Shown: in pieces, positions 40,526 through 49,068 of the stretch | Layout of the letters: every line of letters starts with the position of its first letter | How positions within the stretch are numbered: the stretch's first letter is position 1 | Assembly (NCBI RefSeq): GCF_034933565.1 | Contig: NZ_JAYFNG010000002.1 | Span: forward strand, 124,001-188,000 | Direction of reading: 5' to 3' | DNA length: 64,000 bases | DNA from: Raineyella sp034933565 | GTDB taxonomy: Bacteria > Actinomycetota > Actinomycetes > Propionibacteriales > Propionibacteriaceae | The notes under the pieces: model-generated | The model's input: only the letters and a program-made list of their open reading frames with translations | Database searches by the model: none | Told to the model about the DNA's origin: nothing | Translations under genes and position numbers: made by a program

Positions 40526-40796
40526 GACGGTCCTCCTCGAGGAGACGACTGACGGGATGAACAGGTGTCATCGGGTCGAGTCGTGTGAGGAGACACGGCA
40601 ACGCTGGGACGACGCTCCGGAACTCACAGTAGGCGCCCCGGGACGGGGCGATACCCCCGGTGAGTCGCGGAAATGGAACGTCCGGCCGGATCCCGGCGGG
40701 TCGGACGACGTCGCCGTCGACCGATGTCGCCGCCGGCCGACGGGGTGGCGGCGACGGTCAGCGCCGTGGCGGCACTTCGGCCGACCGACGTGGCCG
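40526..40796. other. Gap between two minus-strand genes
   Basis: About 270 bases without a supported gene; it holds the leader of the DUF5134 gene and the 3' region of the next gene. Nothing else recognised. Confidence 0.4.
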
Positions 40797-42053
40797 TCAA
40801 CCGAAGTGGTAGAGCATCAGGTCGTCGAAACGGGTCACCTCGATCACCACAGCGGTCCCGGCGGACCCGGCCCGCACGGCCAGATCGTCGATCCGCCAGA
40901 TCCGGTTGAGCCGCCCGCGGGAGTCGCAGGCACAGCCCCACGGCTCGCCGTACGCCTCGTCCAACAGGCCGAGCAGGTCACGGGTGTAGTCCCGGATCGC
41001 CGCCGGCGCCCGCCAGGCGTCCAGCACCGTCAGATCGATCGTCCCGCCGCGCACCCGCACCCGCCAGCCGGGACCGGCCCGCAGCTCGGGGATGCCGTAG
41101 CGGTTGGCGGCCGCGACCAGTTCGTGGTGCTCGATGAACGCCGCGATGCCGGTACGGATCACCTCGTCGATCAGCCCGGCGGCCTCCTGGGGCGAGGCGT
41201 ACGCGGCGACGTACGTCCCACCCGGGCGGGCCGGCTGCTCGCGCTGCGGGACCGGGGTGGTGAACGGCAGCAGGTCGATCACGGTGGCCGGTTCCAACGC
41301 CGCCTCGGCGACGGGCCGGCCGTCCGGGCCGGTCACCGCCTCGCCTCCCGGGGTCGGCAGCAGCAGGAACGGCGGGGTGGTCGGGACGACGCCGATGGTC
41401 AGGTCGCCGGGGGCGTGGTCCTCGTACGTGGTGGCCCAGATCCGGCCGATCACCTTGCCGGCGCGCCGGGCCTGGTCGGCGTCCAGGGTGACCTCCATGC
41501 CCTCGACGGTCATCGTCAGCCGATCCGGTTCGACGCGGACGCTGAGCGCCCGCCCGTGCAGGGTGCTGCCGAGGACGACCGGTTCGTCGAACCAGGCGGG
41601 CGGGATGATGGCCAGGTCCGTGGGCAACAGGGCGAGCAGGAAGCCGAGCTCGGTCGCCACGTCGCTCCACTGCGGCAGCAGGAACGGGCCGGGGCGCCAC
41701 GACCGGGCGGGTCCCTCGACCGGGGCGATCGACCACAGGTACGGCGGCGCCAGGTCAGGCGTGGCCGAGGCGAACGCCTCCTGCTCGCGCCGGCTGACGT
41801 CCGGTTCGTACGGGAACGCCCGGTAGCCGACCTCCCACTCGTCGAAGAACCGGTCGACCCCCACCTCGACCATCACCCCGTCGAGCTGCCAGCGGAACCG
41901 CGTCTGCGGCCCGTGCACCTCGTACGGCGGCGACCCGAGCGCGTCGGCGATCGCCAGCAGCGCGGGATGGGCGTCGCTCGGCCGGAGCAGCAGCCGACCC
42001 GAGAGCGCCCGGACGGCGGTCTCGACCGTCGACAGCAGCTCGTCGATCGGCAT
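40797..42053 (-). CDS. Hypothetical soluble protein, YbjN/secretion-chaperone-like in part
   Basis: 418 residues with no membrane helix or signal peptide. Two similar-looking alpha/beta regions (about 30-150 and 275-410) carry patterns such as WQLDGVMVEVGVDRFFDEWEVGYR and IRDYTRDLLGLLDEAYGEPWGC, somewhat like the YbjN/type III chaperone fold, but the match is weak. Two Cys occur close together (WGCACDSRG). The ATG nine bases after AGGAGG was preferred over the GTG two codons earlier. It is divergent from the aminotransferase gene by 95 bases. I do not recognise a function. Confidence 0.7.
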   Translation of the reverse strand: MPIDELLSTVETAVRALSGRLLLRPSDAHPALLAIADALGSPPYEVHGPQTRFRWQLDGVMVEVGVDRFFDEWEVGYRAFPYEPDVSRREQEAFASATPDLAPPYLWSIAPVEGPARSWRPGPFLLPQWSDVATELGFLLALLPTDLAIIPPAWFDEPVVLGSTLHGRALSVRVEPDRLTMTVEGMEVTLDADQARRAGKVIGRIWATTYEDHAPGDLTIGVVPTTPPFLLLPTPGGEAVTGPDGRPVAEAALEPATVIDLLPFTTPVPQREQPARPGGTYVAAYASPQEAAGLIDEVIRTGIAAFIEHHELVAAANRYGIPELRAGPGWRVRVRGGTIDLTVLDAWRAPAAIRDYTRDLLGLLDEAYGEPWGCACDSRGRLNRIWRIDDLAVRAGSAGTAVVIEVTRFDDLMLYHFG

Positions 42054-42136
42054 CCTCACACACCTCCTGGGTCTGGGTCGCCGGAGTCTGGGTCAAGCCG
42101 GGTCCGGGGTCGAGCCGGGTCCGGGGTCGCCGGGGC

Positions 42137-42142
42137 TAGGGT
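42137..42142 (+). promoter_or_regulatory. Leaderless -10 box for the aminotransferase
   Basis: TAGGGT, six bases, then the ATG at 42149. CCGGGTC-type repeats precede it. Confidence 0.5.
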
Positions 42143-42148
42143 CGCTGC

Positions 42149-43324
42149 ATGAAGATCTCCCGGCGCTCGGACATCCACGCTTTCGAGGTGATGACCATCC
42201 AACAGAAGGTTGCCACGATGCAGGCGGCGGGTCAGGAGGTTCTGCTGCTGAGCGTCGGGGAACCCTTCCAGGGAGCGCCCCGCCCGGTACGGGAGGAGCT
42301 GGCCCGGGTGGCGCTCGACGGCACCGACCTGGGTTACACCACCGGGTTCGGCATCGCGCCGCTGCGCGCCGCGATCGCCCGCCACTACGCCGACTGGTAC
42401 GGCCTCGACGTCGACCCGGACCGGGTGTGCATCACCGTCGGGTCGTCGGGGGCGTTCCTGTTGGCCTTCCTGGCGTGCTTCGACGTCGGCGACCGGGTGG
42501 CGGTCGGTCGGCCGACCTACCCGGCCTACACCAACGACCTGCGGGCCCTCGGCTGCGAGGTGGTCGAGCTGGAGTGCGGCCCCGCCGAGCGGTTCCAGCC
42601 CACCCCGGAGCTGCTCGAGGCGGCCCACGCGCAGGCTCCGCTGGCCGGCGTGGTGCTCGCCTCCCCGGCCAACCCGACCGGGACGATGCTCGACGCCGAG
42701 CGGATGGCCGCCCTCGCCGCCTGGTGCCGGGAGCACGACGTCCGGCTGATCAGCGACGAGATCTACCACGGGATCAGCTTCACCGGCAGCCGCGGCGAGT
42801 GCGCATGGACGTACGACCCGTCCGCGGTGGTCATCTCGTCGTTCTCCAAGTACTGGTCGATGACCGGCTGGCGGCTCGGCTGGATGTTGCTGCCCGAGGA
42901 CCTGGTCGACCCGGTCGACCGGCTCACCGGCAACCTGTTCCTGTGCGCGCCGGCGCCGGCGCAGTGGGCGGCCGTCGCGGCGTTCACCCCCGCCGCGTAC
43001 GCCGAGGCCGAGCAGGCCGTCGCCGACGTCGCCGCCGCGCGGACGGTGGTGCTCGACGCCGACCTGGGCTGGGGCACCGTGGCGCCCCCCGACGGCGCGT
43101 TCTACATCTACGCCGACATCAGCCCGGTGCTCGGGCCGTACGCCACCTCCCGGGAATGGTGCGCGGCGCTGCTCGAGCAGCAGCACGTGGCGGTGACGCC
43201 CGGCCTCGACTTCGATGCCGCGTACGGCGACCGGACCATCCGGCTGTCGCTGTCCGCCGGCGCCGCGGCGGTCACCGAGGCGCTGGCACGGATCCGGATC
43301 TTCCAGGCCGGTCTGCGCGGCTAG
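42149..43324 (+). CDS. Class I/II PLP-dependent aminotransferase
   Basis: 391 residues of fold-type I. The N-terminal LLLSVGEPFQGAPRPVREEL, YTTGFGIAPLRAAIARHY, SPANPTGTML (about 172-181), DEIYHGISF with the ring-stacking Tyr, the Schiff-base Lys in SSFSKYWSMTGWRLGW (about 231-246) and a C-terminal IRLSLSAG substrate Arg are all present. This is the aspartate/alanine/aromatic aminotransferase superfamily; the amino donor and acceptor cannot be named. Leaderless start. The neighbours give no pathway hint. Confidence 0.92.
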   Translation: MKISRRSDIHAFEVMTIQQKVATMQAAGQEVLLLSVGEPFQGAPRPVREELARVALDGTDLGYTTGFGIAPLRAAIARHYADWYGLDVDPDRVCITVGSSGAFLLAFLACFDVGDRVAVGRPTYPAYTNDLRALGCEVVELECGPAERFQPTPELLEAAHAQAPLAGVVLASPANPTGTMLDAERMAALAAWCREHDVRLISDEIYHGISFTGSRGECAWTYDPSAVVISSFSKYWSMTGWRLGWMLLPEDLVDPVDRLTGNLFLCAPAPAQWAAVAAFTPAAYAEAEQAVADVAAARTVVLDADLGWGTVAPPDGAFYIYADISPVLGPYATSREWCAALLEQQHVAVTPGLDFDAAYGDRTIRLSLSAGAAAVTEALARIRIFQAGLRG

Positions 43325-43345
43325 CCGGTCGGCCCTCGGGCCGGG

Positions 43346-44143
43346 TCAGTGCGCCGCGGTGACCACCGCGACCGGGCACTTCGCGCCGTACAGCGCGTGC
43401 TGGGCCACGCTGCCGAGCTTGAGACCCTTGAACCCCTCCTGGCCGCGGCGGCCGACGACCATCAGGTCGGCGTCCTCGCTGGCCCTCACCAGCACGTCGC
43501 GGGGGTGGCCGGGGCGCGCCTGCAGATCGAGGGTGACGCCCGGCTTCGTACGGCCCGCCAGGGTCTGCTCCAGCATCGAGTGCGCCACGGCGGGGACCGG
43601 GTCGGTCGAGTCGCGGGGCATCGTCGACCAGCACAGCAGCAGTGTGATCGTGCCGCCGTCGGCGACCAGGCTGAGCGCGAGGTCCAGGGCGGCGGTGCTC
43701 GACGTCGACCCGTCGGCCCCGACGACGATCGAGCGCGGGGCCCGGTCGGTGACGTCGTCGCCGTGCACGATGACGACCGGGCAGGCGGCGTGCTGGGCGG
43801 TGGTCATCGAGACGGTGCCGAGCAGCGCGGAGGTGATCCGGCCCCGGCCGCGGTTGCCCATCACGAGCATCGCCGCGTCGTCCCCGGCCCGCACCATCAC
43901 GCCGGCGCCCGTCCCGATCGGGTCCTCGCCGGTCACCTCGAGGCCGGGGTGGTTCTCGTGGACGCGGTCGATCGCCTCGGTGCTGCGGATCGGTTGCGCG
44001 TCGTTCTCCCGGGCGGACACCACCCGCAGCGGCAGGCCCAGCCGTTCGGCGGTGCCGGCGGCCCAGGTCACCGCCCGGCAGGCCATCGGGGAGGAGTCGT
44101 AGCCCACGACGACGGGACGGATTGCGGCGGTGCCCTCGGACAT
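43346..44143 (-). CDS. Universal stress protein, two Usp domains
   Basis: 265 residues: domain 1 (about 8-128) with VVVGYDSSPMACRAVTWA and GNRGRGRITSALLGTVS, and domain 2 (about 137-263) with IVVGADGSTSSTAALDLAL and VGRRGQEGFKGLKLGSVAQHAL. Both carry G2xG9G(S/T)-type ATP-binding loops, so ATP binding is likely. Tandem Usp proteins in actinobacteria are induced in hypoxia or dormancy. The ATG lies seven bases after a TAGACT box on the same strand. It is convergent with the aminotransferase gene. Confidence 0.9.
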   Translation of the reverse strand: MSEGTAAIRPVVVGYDSSPMACRAVTWAAGTAERLGLPLRVVSARENDAQPIRSTEAIDRVHENHPGLEVTGEDPIGTGAGVMVRAGDDAAMLVMGNRGRGRITSALLGTVSMTTAQHAACPVVIVHGDDVTDRAPRSIVVGADGSTSSTAALDLALSLVADGGTITLLLCWSTMPRDSTDPVPAVAHSMLEQTLAGRTKPGVTLDLQARPGHPRDVLVRASEDADLMVVGRRGQEGFKGLKLGSVAQHALYGAKCPVAVVTAAH

Positions 44144-44150
44144 GGGGCCC

Positions 44151-44156
44151 AGTCTA
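44151..44156 (-). promoter_or_regulatory. Leaderless -10 box for the universal stress protein
   Basis: TAGACT on the minus strand, seven bases before the ATG at 44143. Confidence 0.45.
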
Positions 44157-44342
44157 GGTGGCGGACCGTTGCGGGGCGGGACGTACGGGGTGTGGTGCCG
44201 CGGCACCCCGGGCGGGGCACGTCCGGGTCGCCCCCGGGGTGCCGCCCGAGCTGCCGCTCCGGGTCGCTGCCCGGGGTGCCGCGCCGGGACGTACGGACAT
44301 GCAGGGGTGCCCCCGATGGGACCGGAGGGACAGACTGGTGTC

Positions 44343-45743
44343 ATGAGTGACACCGATGACTACCGCATCGAACACGACACCATGGGCGAGGTGAAGGTGC
44401 CCGCCCGGGCGCTCTACCAGGCCCAGACCCAGCGCGCGGTCGAGAACTTCCCGATCTCGGGCACCACCCTCGAGCCCGCGCTGATCGTCGCGCTGGCCCG
44501 GGTCAAGAAGGCGGCGGCCGGCGCCAACCGGTCGCTGGGGGTGCTGGACCCCGACATCGCCCTGGCCATCCGCGACGCCGCCGACGAGATCATCGTCGGG
44601 GAGCACCTCGGCGAGTTCCCGGTCGACGTGTTCCAGACCGGGTCGGGCACGTCCTCGAACATGAACACCAACGAGGTGCTGGCGACCCTGGCGTCGCGGC
44701 GGCTGGGGCGTACGGTGCACCCCAACGACCACGTCAACGCCTCGCAGTCGTCCAACGACGTCTTCCCGTCGGCGGTGCACGTGGCCGTCGCCTGGGCGCT
44801 GAAGCACCAGCTGTATCCGGCGCTGCAGCACCTGGCCCAGGTGCTGTCGGTGAAGGCGGAGGAGTTCGCCACCGTGGTGAAGTCGGGGCGTACGCACCTG
44901 ATGGACGCCACCCCGGTGACGCTCGGCCAGGAGTTCGGCGGCTACGCCGCCCAGGTCAACATGGGCATCGAACGGATCTGGGCCTGCCTCGACCGGGTGG
45001 CCGAGCTGCCGCTCGGCGGCACCGCGGTCGGCACCGGGATCAACACCCGCCCCGGTTTCGCGCCGAAGGTGATCGCCGAACTGGCCCGGGAGACCGACCT
45101 GCCGCTGCACGAGGCCCGCAACCACTTCGAGGCGCAGTCCGCGCGCGACGGCCTGGTCGAGGCCTCCGGGATCCTGCGCACCATCGCGGTGTCCCTGGTC
45201 AAGGTCGCCAATGACATCCGCTGGATGGGCTCCGGCCCGCGCGCCGGTCTCGCCGAGATCCACCTGCCCGACCTGCAGCCCGGCTCCTCGATCATGCCCG
45301 GCAAGGTCAACCCGGTGCTCTGTGAGGCGATGATCCAGGTCGGCGGCCAGGTGATCGGCAACGACGCCGCGGTGGCCTTCGCCGGCACGACCGGCATCTT
45401 CGAGCTGAACGTGATGATCCCGATGATGGGCAACAACCTGCTCCAGTCGATCCGGCTGCTGTCCAACGTCTCGTGGCTGTTCGCGGATCGTACGGTCGCC
45501 GGGATCGTCGCCGACGTCGACCGGTGTCGTACGTACGCCGAGTCGTCCGCCTCGATCGTCACCCCGCTGAACCGCTACATCGGCTACGAGAACGCGGCCA
45601 AGGTGGCGAAGACCTCGCTGAAGGAGAACAAGACGATCCGCCAGGTGGTGCTCGAGCAGGGCTTCGTCGAGCAGGGGATGCTCACGGTGGAGCAGCTCGA
45701 CGCGGCGCTGGACGTGCTGGCGATGACGGTCCGCCCGGAGTGA
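44343..45743 (+). CDS. fumC: Fumarate hydratase, class II
   Basis: 466 residues, full length, of the oxygen-stable iron-free class. Motifs: GSGTSSNMNTNEV (about 100-112), HPNDHVNASQSSNDVFP (about 124-140), GRTHLMDATPVTLGQE, and the signature GSSIMPGKVNPVLCE (about 318-332) with the catalytic Ser. It converts fumarate to malate in the TCA cycle or in the reductive branch to succinate and propionate. The ATG follows a weak CAGACT box by six bases; no Shine-Dalgarno. Longer upstream reading is non-coding. Confidence 0.96.
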   Translation: MSDTDDYRIEHDTMGEVKVPARALYQAQTQRAVENFPISGTTLEPALIVALARVKKAAAGANRSLGVLDPDIALAIRDAADEIIVGEHLGEFPVDVFQTGSGTSSNMNTNEVLATLASRRLGRTVHPNDHVNASQSSNDVFPSAVHVAVAWALKHQLYPALQHLAQVLSVKAEEFATVVKSGRTHLMDATPVTLGQEFGGYAAQVNMGIERIWACLDRVAELPLGGTAVGTGINTRPGFAPKVIAELARETDLPLHEARNHFEAQSARDGLVEASGILRTIAVSLVKVANDIRWMGSGPRAGLAEIHLPDLQPGSSIMPGKVNPVLCEAMIQVGGQVIGNDAAVAFAGTTGIFELNVMIPMMGNNLLQSIRLLSNVSWLFADRTVAGIVADVDRCRTYAESSASIVTPLNRYIGYENAAKVAKTSLKENKTIRQVVLEQGFVEQGMLTVEQLDAALDVLAMTVRPE

Positions 45744-45843
45744 TCTCCGGTACGTCGGGCGCGGTCTGAGGTCGCTGGTCGGCGGCGGTTGGCCTCGGCG
45801 TGAGGCGCTCGCCCGAGGCTCGGCGCGGCATCGGGAGACCCTC

Positions 45844-45935
45844 TCGTGTTCCCGCGGACCTCGTGTTCCCGCGGACGCTATGCGGTTCTTGCGGACACCG
45901 CGGTATCCGCGGGAGCACGGGAGCGTCCGCGGGAA
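45844..45935. terminator. Nested palindromes between fumC and the sulfur operon
   Basis: TTCCCGCGGACGC (45866-45878) and GCGTCCGCGGGAA (45923-45935) are perfect 13-base arms; TCGTGTTCCCGCGGAC is also duplicated at 45844. Inside lies a second near-palindrome, GCGGACACCGCGGTATCCGC (45891-45910). A two-way terminator for convergent genes is the simplest reading. Confidence 0.6.
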
Positions 45936-45944
45936 TGGTGGGGC

Positions 45945-46607
45945 TCAGACGAAGATGACCTGCGCCCCCTCGCTGATCACGATGAAGTCGGCGGCCGAGA
46001 TGACGCCCTCGACGGCCGGGTGCAGGTCGGCCTCGAGGAGCTTCATCATGTCGAAGGTCAGCCGGCAGGCGTACATGTGGGCGCCCTGGGCCGCCATCAG
46101 GTCGAGGAACTCCGGGACGTCGGGGATGTCGAGGTCAGCCATCTCCTTCTTGAAATAGCGGGTGGCGAAGGCACCCATCCCCGGCAGGCCGCCCATCTGC
46201 TGGGGCACCGAGAAGTGCTCGAGCCCGGGCCGGATGTTGCCCAGCGCCGGCATGTGCATGGCGGTGTTGCCCGAAATGGTGAACTTCAGGTTCTGGTTGG
46301 TCTTCTGGTTGATCATGTCGAGACCCCAGAAGGTGAAGAAGATGTGCACCTCGGCACCCTCGCTGAGGGCGGCGTTGCCCATGATCAGCGCGGGATAGGC
46401 CATGTCGAGGTTGCCCTTGGAACAGATGAAGGCGATCTTGCGCGGCCCGGCATGGGCCGGGACGCTGCCCGCGTACGCTTCGGCGGGTGCGGCGGCCCCC
46501 GTCGGACCGGTGCCGGCGGGCGCGCCCTGGCGAGGGCCGAAGTCCGGCATGATGAACCCGTCGGCGATCGGGGCGGGCATCGTACGTGCCTCCGTGGTGG
46601 TGGTCAT
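45945..46607 (-). CDS. DsrE/DsrF/DrsH-like sulfur-carrier protein
   Basis: 220 residues. After a ~55-residue Ala/Pro/Gly tail comes the DsrE-like fold: KIAFICSKGNLDMAYPALIMGNAAL with one Cys in the first loop, VHIFFTFWGLDMI, and GAHMYACRLTFDMMKLLEADL with a second Cys (about residue 180) at the usual persulfide position. Proteins of this group accept or pass sulfane sulfur beside SQR and rhodaneses. It is the last gene of a three-gene operon after SQR and the DsrC-like protein. ATG with AGGAGA five bases upstream. Confidence 0.88.
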   Translation of the reverse strand: MTTTTEARTMPAPIADGFIMPDFGPRQGAPAGTGPTGAAAPAEAYAGSVPAHAGPRKIAFICSKGNLDMAYPALIMGNAALSEGAEVHIFFTFWGLDMINQKTNQNLKFTISGNTAMHMPALGNIRPGLEHFSVPQQMGGLPGMGAFATRYFKKEMADLDIPDVPEFLDLMAAQGAHMYACRLTFDMMKLLEADLHPAVEGVISAADFIVISEGAQVIFV

Positions 46608-46637
46608 GTTGTTCTCCTGACGCGTCGGTGATGCCGA

Positions 46638-46952
46638 CTAGACGCAGCCGACGGGCTTGGGCAGGCCCGCGATCCAGGCCATCTTCTTGGCCGGCTTGCC
46701 GGGGTAGAGGCGGTACAGCTCCTTGATGTCGAAGCCGCCGACGGTCTGCATGCGCCGCAGGGTCGGGGTCGGCCCGTTCTTCGCGGAGTCCTCGCGCATG
46801 AAGCGGATCGGGGCCCAGTGCTCCTCGTCCATCTCGATGCCGATCAGGGCGGCCAGGTCGGCGCCCAGTTCCTCGCTCCACTCGTCACGGTTGGTGAGGA
46901 AGCCCTCGTCGTTCACCTGGAACGTACGGTCGTTGAGGGTGTTGGTGGGCAC
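46638..46952 (-). CDS. DsrC/TusE-family sulfur-relay protein, single-Cys form
   Basis: 104 residues. FQVNDEGFLTNRDEWSEELGADLAALIGIE at the N-terminus and the C-terminal arm ending GLPKPVGCV are diagnostic of DsrC/TusE. The penultimate Cys (CysA, residue 103) is present, but the upstream CysB of true DsrC is replaced (AWIAGLPKPVGCV, where dissimilatory DsrC has Cys before the arm). A single-Cys arm fits TusE-like or regulatory members that carry one persulfide rather than form the DsrC trisulfide. GTG start, GAGGAGG upstream, one base after the SQR stop. Confidence 0.88.
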   Translation of the reverse strand: MPTNTLNDRTFQVNDEGFLTNRDEWSEELGADLAALIGIEMDEEHWAPIRFMREDSAKNGPTPTLRRMQTVGGFDIKELYRLYPGKPAKKMAWIAGLPKPVGCV

Positions 46953-46953
46953 G

Positions 46954-48189
46954 TCAGTCCTCCTCGTGCTTGCCGGCCATCGACATCAGTGTCGGGACGG
47001 GCAGTTTGTGTCCGGGCAGCAGCAGTCGCCAGTAGATCTGCTCGAAGGCGAGCTTGCCCAGATGGTTCATGCGGGAACGGCCGAGCAGCTTCAGCGGCCC
47101 GACGCCCGCCAGCGGGTAGGTGCCGGTCAGCGGCTGGGTGTCGTAGTTGAAGTCGAGCAGCAGCGCCTGGCCGCGGCCGGACTCGACGAAGCAGTTGGCG
47201 TGGCCGTCGAACTTGTTCGGCATCGGCCGGCCGTCGATCACGGCGAGGAAGTTCGGGATGAACGTCTCGACGGAGAAGTGGGCCACCGCGCCGGCCTTCG
47301 AGGTCGGGATGTTGCTCGCGTCGCCCAGCACGAAGATGTTGTCGTGCGCCGTGGACCGCAGCGTGTGCTTGTCCACCGGGATGAAGCCGCTCTCGTCGCC
47401 CAGCCCCGAGTCGAACACGTACTGCTGGCCGGTGTGCAGCGGGATGGTCACCAGCAGGTCGAACGGCAGCTCCCGGCCGTCGTACGAGACCAGCACCTGG
47501 CGGTCGTTGTCGATCCGCTCCAGGGCGAAGTCCGCGGCGAGCCGGATCGAGCGCTCCTGCAGCAGGTCACCGAGGTGACGCGAGGCGACCGGCTTGGTGA
47601 ACGCCCCGTCCAGCGGCGTGACGTAGGTGATGTCGACCTTGTGACGCATGTGTCGCTTGCGGAAGTAGTCCTCCACCAGGAAGACGAACTCCAGCGGCGC
47701 GACCGGGCACTTGATCGGCATGTCGGTCAGCTGCACCAGCACCTTGCCGCCCTGGAACGCCTCGAGGGCGTCGTGCAGCCGGGTGGAGCCCTCGAGGGTG
47801 TAGAAGTCGAAGATCTTCTTGTACCAGAGGGAGCCGTCGGCCATGCCCGGGGTCAGGTCGGGACGGGGCTGGGTGCCGGTGGCGATCAGGAGCCAGTCGT
47901 ACGGCAGGGTCCGGCCGTCCTCGAGGTCGACCTCGTTGTCGTCGGCGCGGACCCGGCGGATGCCCGCCTGGACGAAGTCCACGCCCGGCGGGATGAAGTG
48001 GGTCCGCGGCTTGGTGATCCGCTCCGGCGTCGAGGTGCCGAACGGGATGAAGAGGTAGCCGGGTTGGTAGTGGTGGTCATTGTCCTTGTCCACCACGGTG
48101 ATCGCCCAGTCCTGGGTGAGCTCGTCGCGGAGGTGGTTGGCGAGCATGGTGCCGGCGGTACCGGCACCGAGGATGAGGAGCCGTCTCAT
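46954..48189 (-). CDS. sqr: Sulfide:quinone oxidoreductase-like flavoprotein
   Basis: 411 residues. It has an N-terminal FAD motif LLILGAGTAGTMLANHL, a second dinucleotide-type segment (WLLIATGTQPRPDL), and the FAD-binding C-terminal NIFVLGDASNIPTSKAG (about 284-300). Two Cys at about 161 (DMPIKCPVAPLE) and 333 (HANCFVESG) fit the redox-active pair of SQR. The C-terminal amphipathic region (LGKLAFEQIYWRLLLPG) would seat it on the membrane. It oxidises sulfide to sulfane sulfur, feeding electrons to quinone; the two downstream proteins are logical sulfur acceptors. The ATG sits six bases after TATCCT, overlapped by a CsoR/CstR-like palindrome. Confidence 0.9.
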   Translation of the reverse strand: MRRLLILGAGTAGTMLANHLRDELTQDWAITVVDKDNDHHYQPGYLFIPFGTSTPERITKPRTHFIPPGVDFVQAGIRRVRADDNEVDLEDGRTLPYDWLLIATGTQPRPDLTPGMADGSLWYKKIFDFYTLEGSTRLHDALEAFQGGKVLVQLTDMPIKCPVAPLEFVFLVEDYFRKRHMRHKVDITYVTPLDGAFTKPVASRHLGDLLQERSIRLAADFALERIDNDRQVLVSYDGRELPFDLLVTIPLHTGQQYVFDSGLGDESGFIPVDKHTLRSTAHDNIFVLGDASNIPTSKAGAVAHFSVETFIPNFLAVIDGRPMPNKFDGHANCFVESGRGQALLLDFNYDTQPLTGTYPLAGVGPLKLLGRSRMNHLGKLAFEQIYWRLLLPGHKLPVPTLMSMAGKHEED

Positions 48190-48195
48190 GAGTCG

Positions 48196-48214
48196 AGGAT
48201 ACCCATACGGGTAT
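48196..48214 (-). promoter_or_regulatory. CsoR/CstR-like operator and -10 box of the sqr operon
   Basis: ATACCC-ATAC-GGGTAT (48199-48214) is a perfect palindrome of the type bound by CsoR-family repressors; the persulfide sensor CstR uses the ATACCCC/GGGGTAT form. It overlaps the TATCCT -10 box (48196-48201), which is six bases from the sqr ATG, so binding would block transcription. No CsoR-family gene is in the window. Confidence 0.6.
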
Positions 48215-48297
48215 ACAAGTACTACCTGTTACGTAGCCTTGCCCTGTGATCCGGCTCACTCGCGGCTGTGGCGCGACGGCGCCAGAGGCGAGGCGGG

Positions 48298-48984
48298 TCA
48301 GGGATGTGACGCCAGGGGCGAGTCGAGGATGTGCTGCGTCATGGCCTGCTCGGCCCGCTCCGGGTCACGGTCGCGGATCCCCTCGTACACCTCGCGATGG
48401 CCGCGGTTGCGCTCGACCAGGCTGCCGGTGAACCCACCCCCGTGGGTGGCGATGAGGAAGTCACTCAGGTCCCACAGGTCGTGGCTGATGTCGGCGGCCA
48501 GTGGGGAGTCCGCCATCCGGTGGATGAGGGTGTGGATGCTGCGGTTGCCCCGGACGTACGCCGGCCCACTCCCGGCCTGTCCGGTCCCGCCGGCCGCAGC
48601 GCGCGACTCGAGGGCCTCCAGGGTGTCGCAGAGGCCGGCCAGCTCGGCGAGCTGCGCGTCGGTCCGGCGGAGGGCGGCCCGGTGCGCCATTCCGCCCTCG
48701 GTGCGGGAGAACATCCAGAAGAAGGCCTCCACCTCCTCGAGGGTGTAACGGCTCACTCGCACCCCGACCTGGGGCTGGATCTGTACGAGTCGGTCCGCGG
48801 CGAGCATGTGCAGCGCCTCCATCACCGGCTGCTTGCTGACCTGGTACTCCTCGCGGAGGTCGACGACGGTGATCGGCTCACCTGCCGGGTAGCGCCCGGC
48901 CAGCAGGTCCTGCTTGAGCTGCTCGTACACCCGGCGGGCCAATCGGCCACCGACCATGGCGGATCGGCCGGCGGGGGAGAACAT
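48298..48984 (-). CDS. GntR-family (FCD) transcriptional regulator
   Basis: 228 residues. N-terminal winged helix (about 14-80) with RVYEQLKQDLLAGRYPAGEPITVVDLREEYQVSKQPVMEAL, the GntR pattern; the C-terminal all-helical FCD domain (about 88-215) has HTLIHRMADSPLA and GHREVYEGIRDRDPERAEQAMTQHI. FCD regulators sense organic acids, often via a metal held by His/Asp. It lies downstream of the phenol monooxygenase and transporter genes, with its own leaderless promoter, and probably regulates them through the CTAGCATGCTAG palindrome. Confidence 0.9.
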   Translation of the reverse strand: MFSPAGRSAMVGGRLARRVYEQLKQDLLAGRYPAGEPITVVDLREEYQVSKQPVMEALHMLAADRLVQIQPQVGVRVSRYTLEEVEAFFWMFSRTEGGMAHRAALRRTDAQLAELAGLCDTLEALESRAAAGGTGQAGSGPAYVRGNRSIHTLIHRMADSPLAADISHDLWDLSDFLIATHGGGFTGSLVERNRGHREVYEGIRDRDPERAEQAMTQHILDSPLASHP

Positions 48985-48990
48985 GCGGCG

Positions 48991-48996
48991 AGTCTA
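48991..48996 (-). promoter_or_regulatory. Leaderless -10 box for the GntR regulator
   Basis: TAGACT on the minus strand, six bases before the ATG at 48984. Confidence 0.5.
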
Positions 48997-49068
48997 CCGA
49001 GGGGCCCGGAGTGCCGGACGGAGAACACCGACTCCGCCCCGCACCGCGGTCATCGCCCCGTACCTCGG

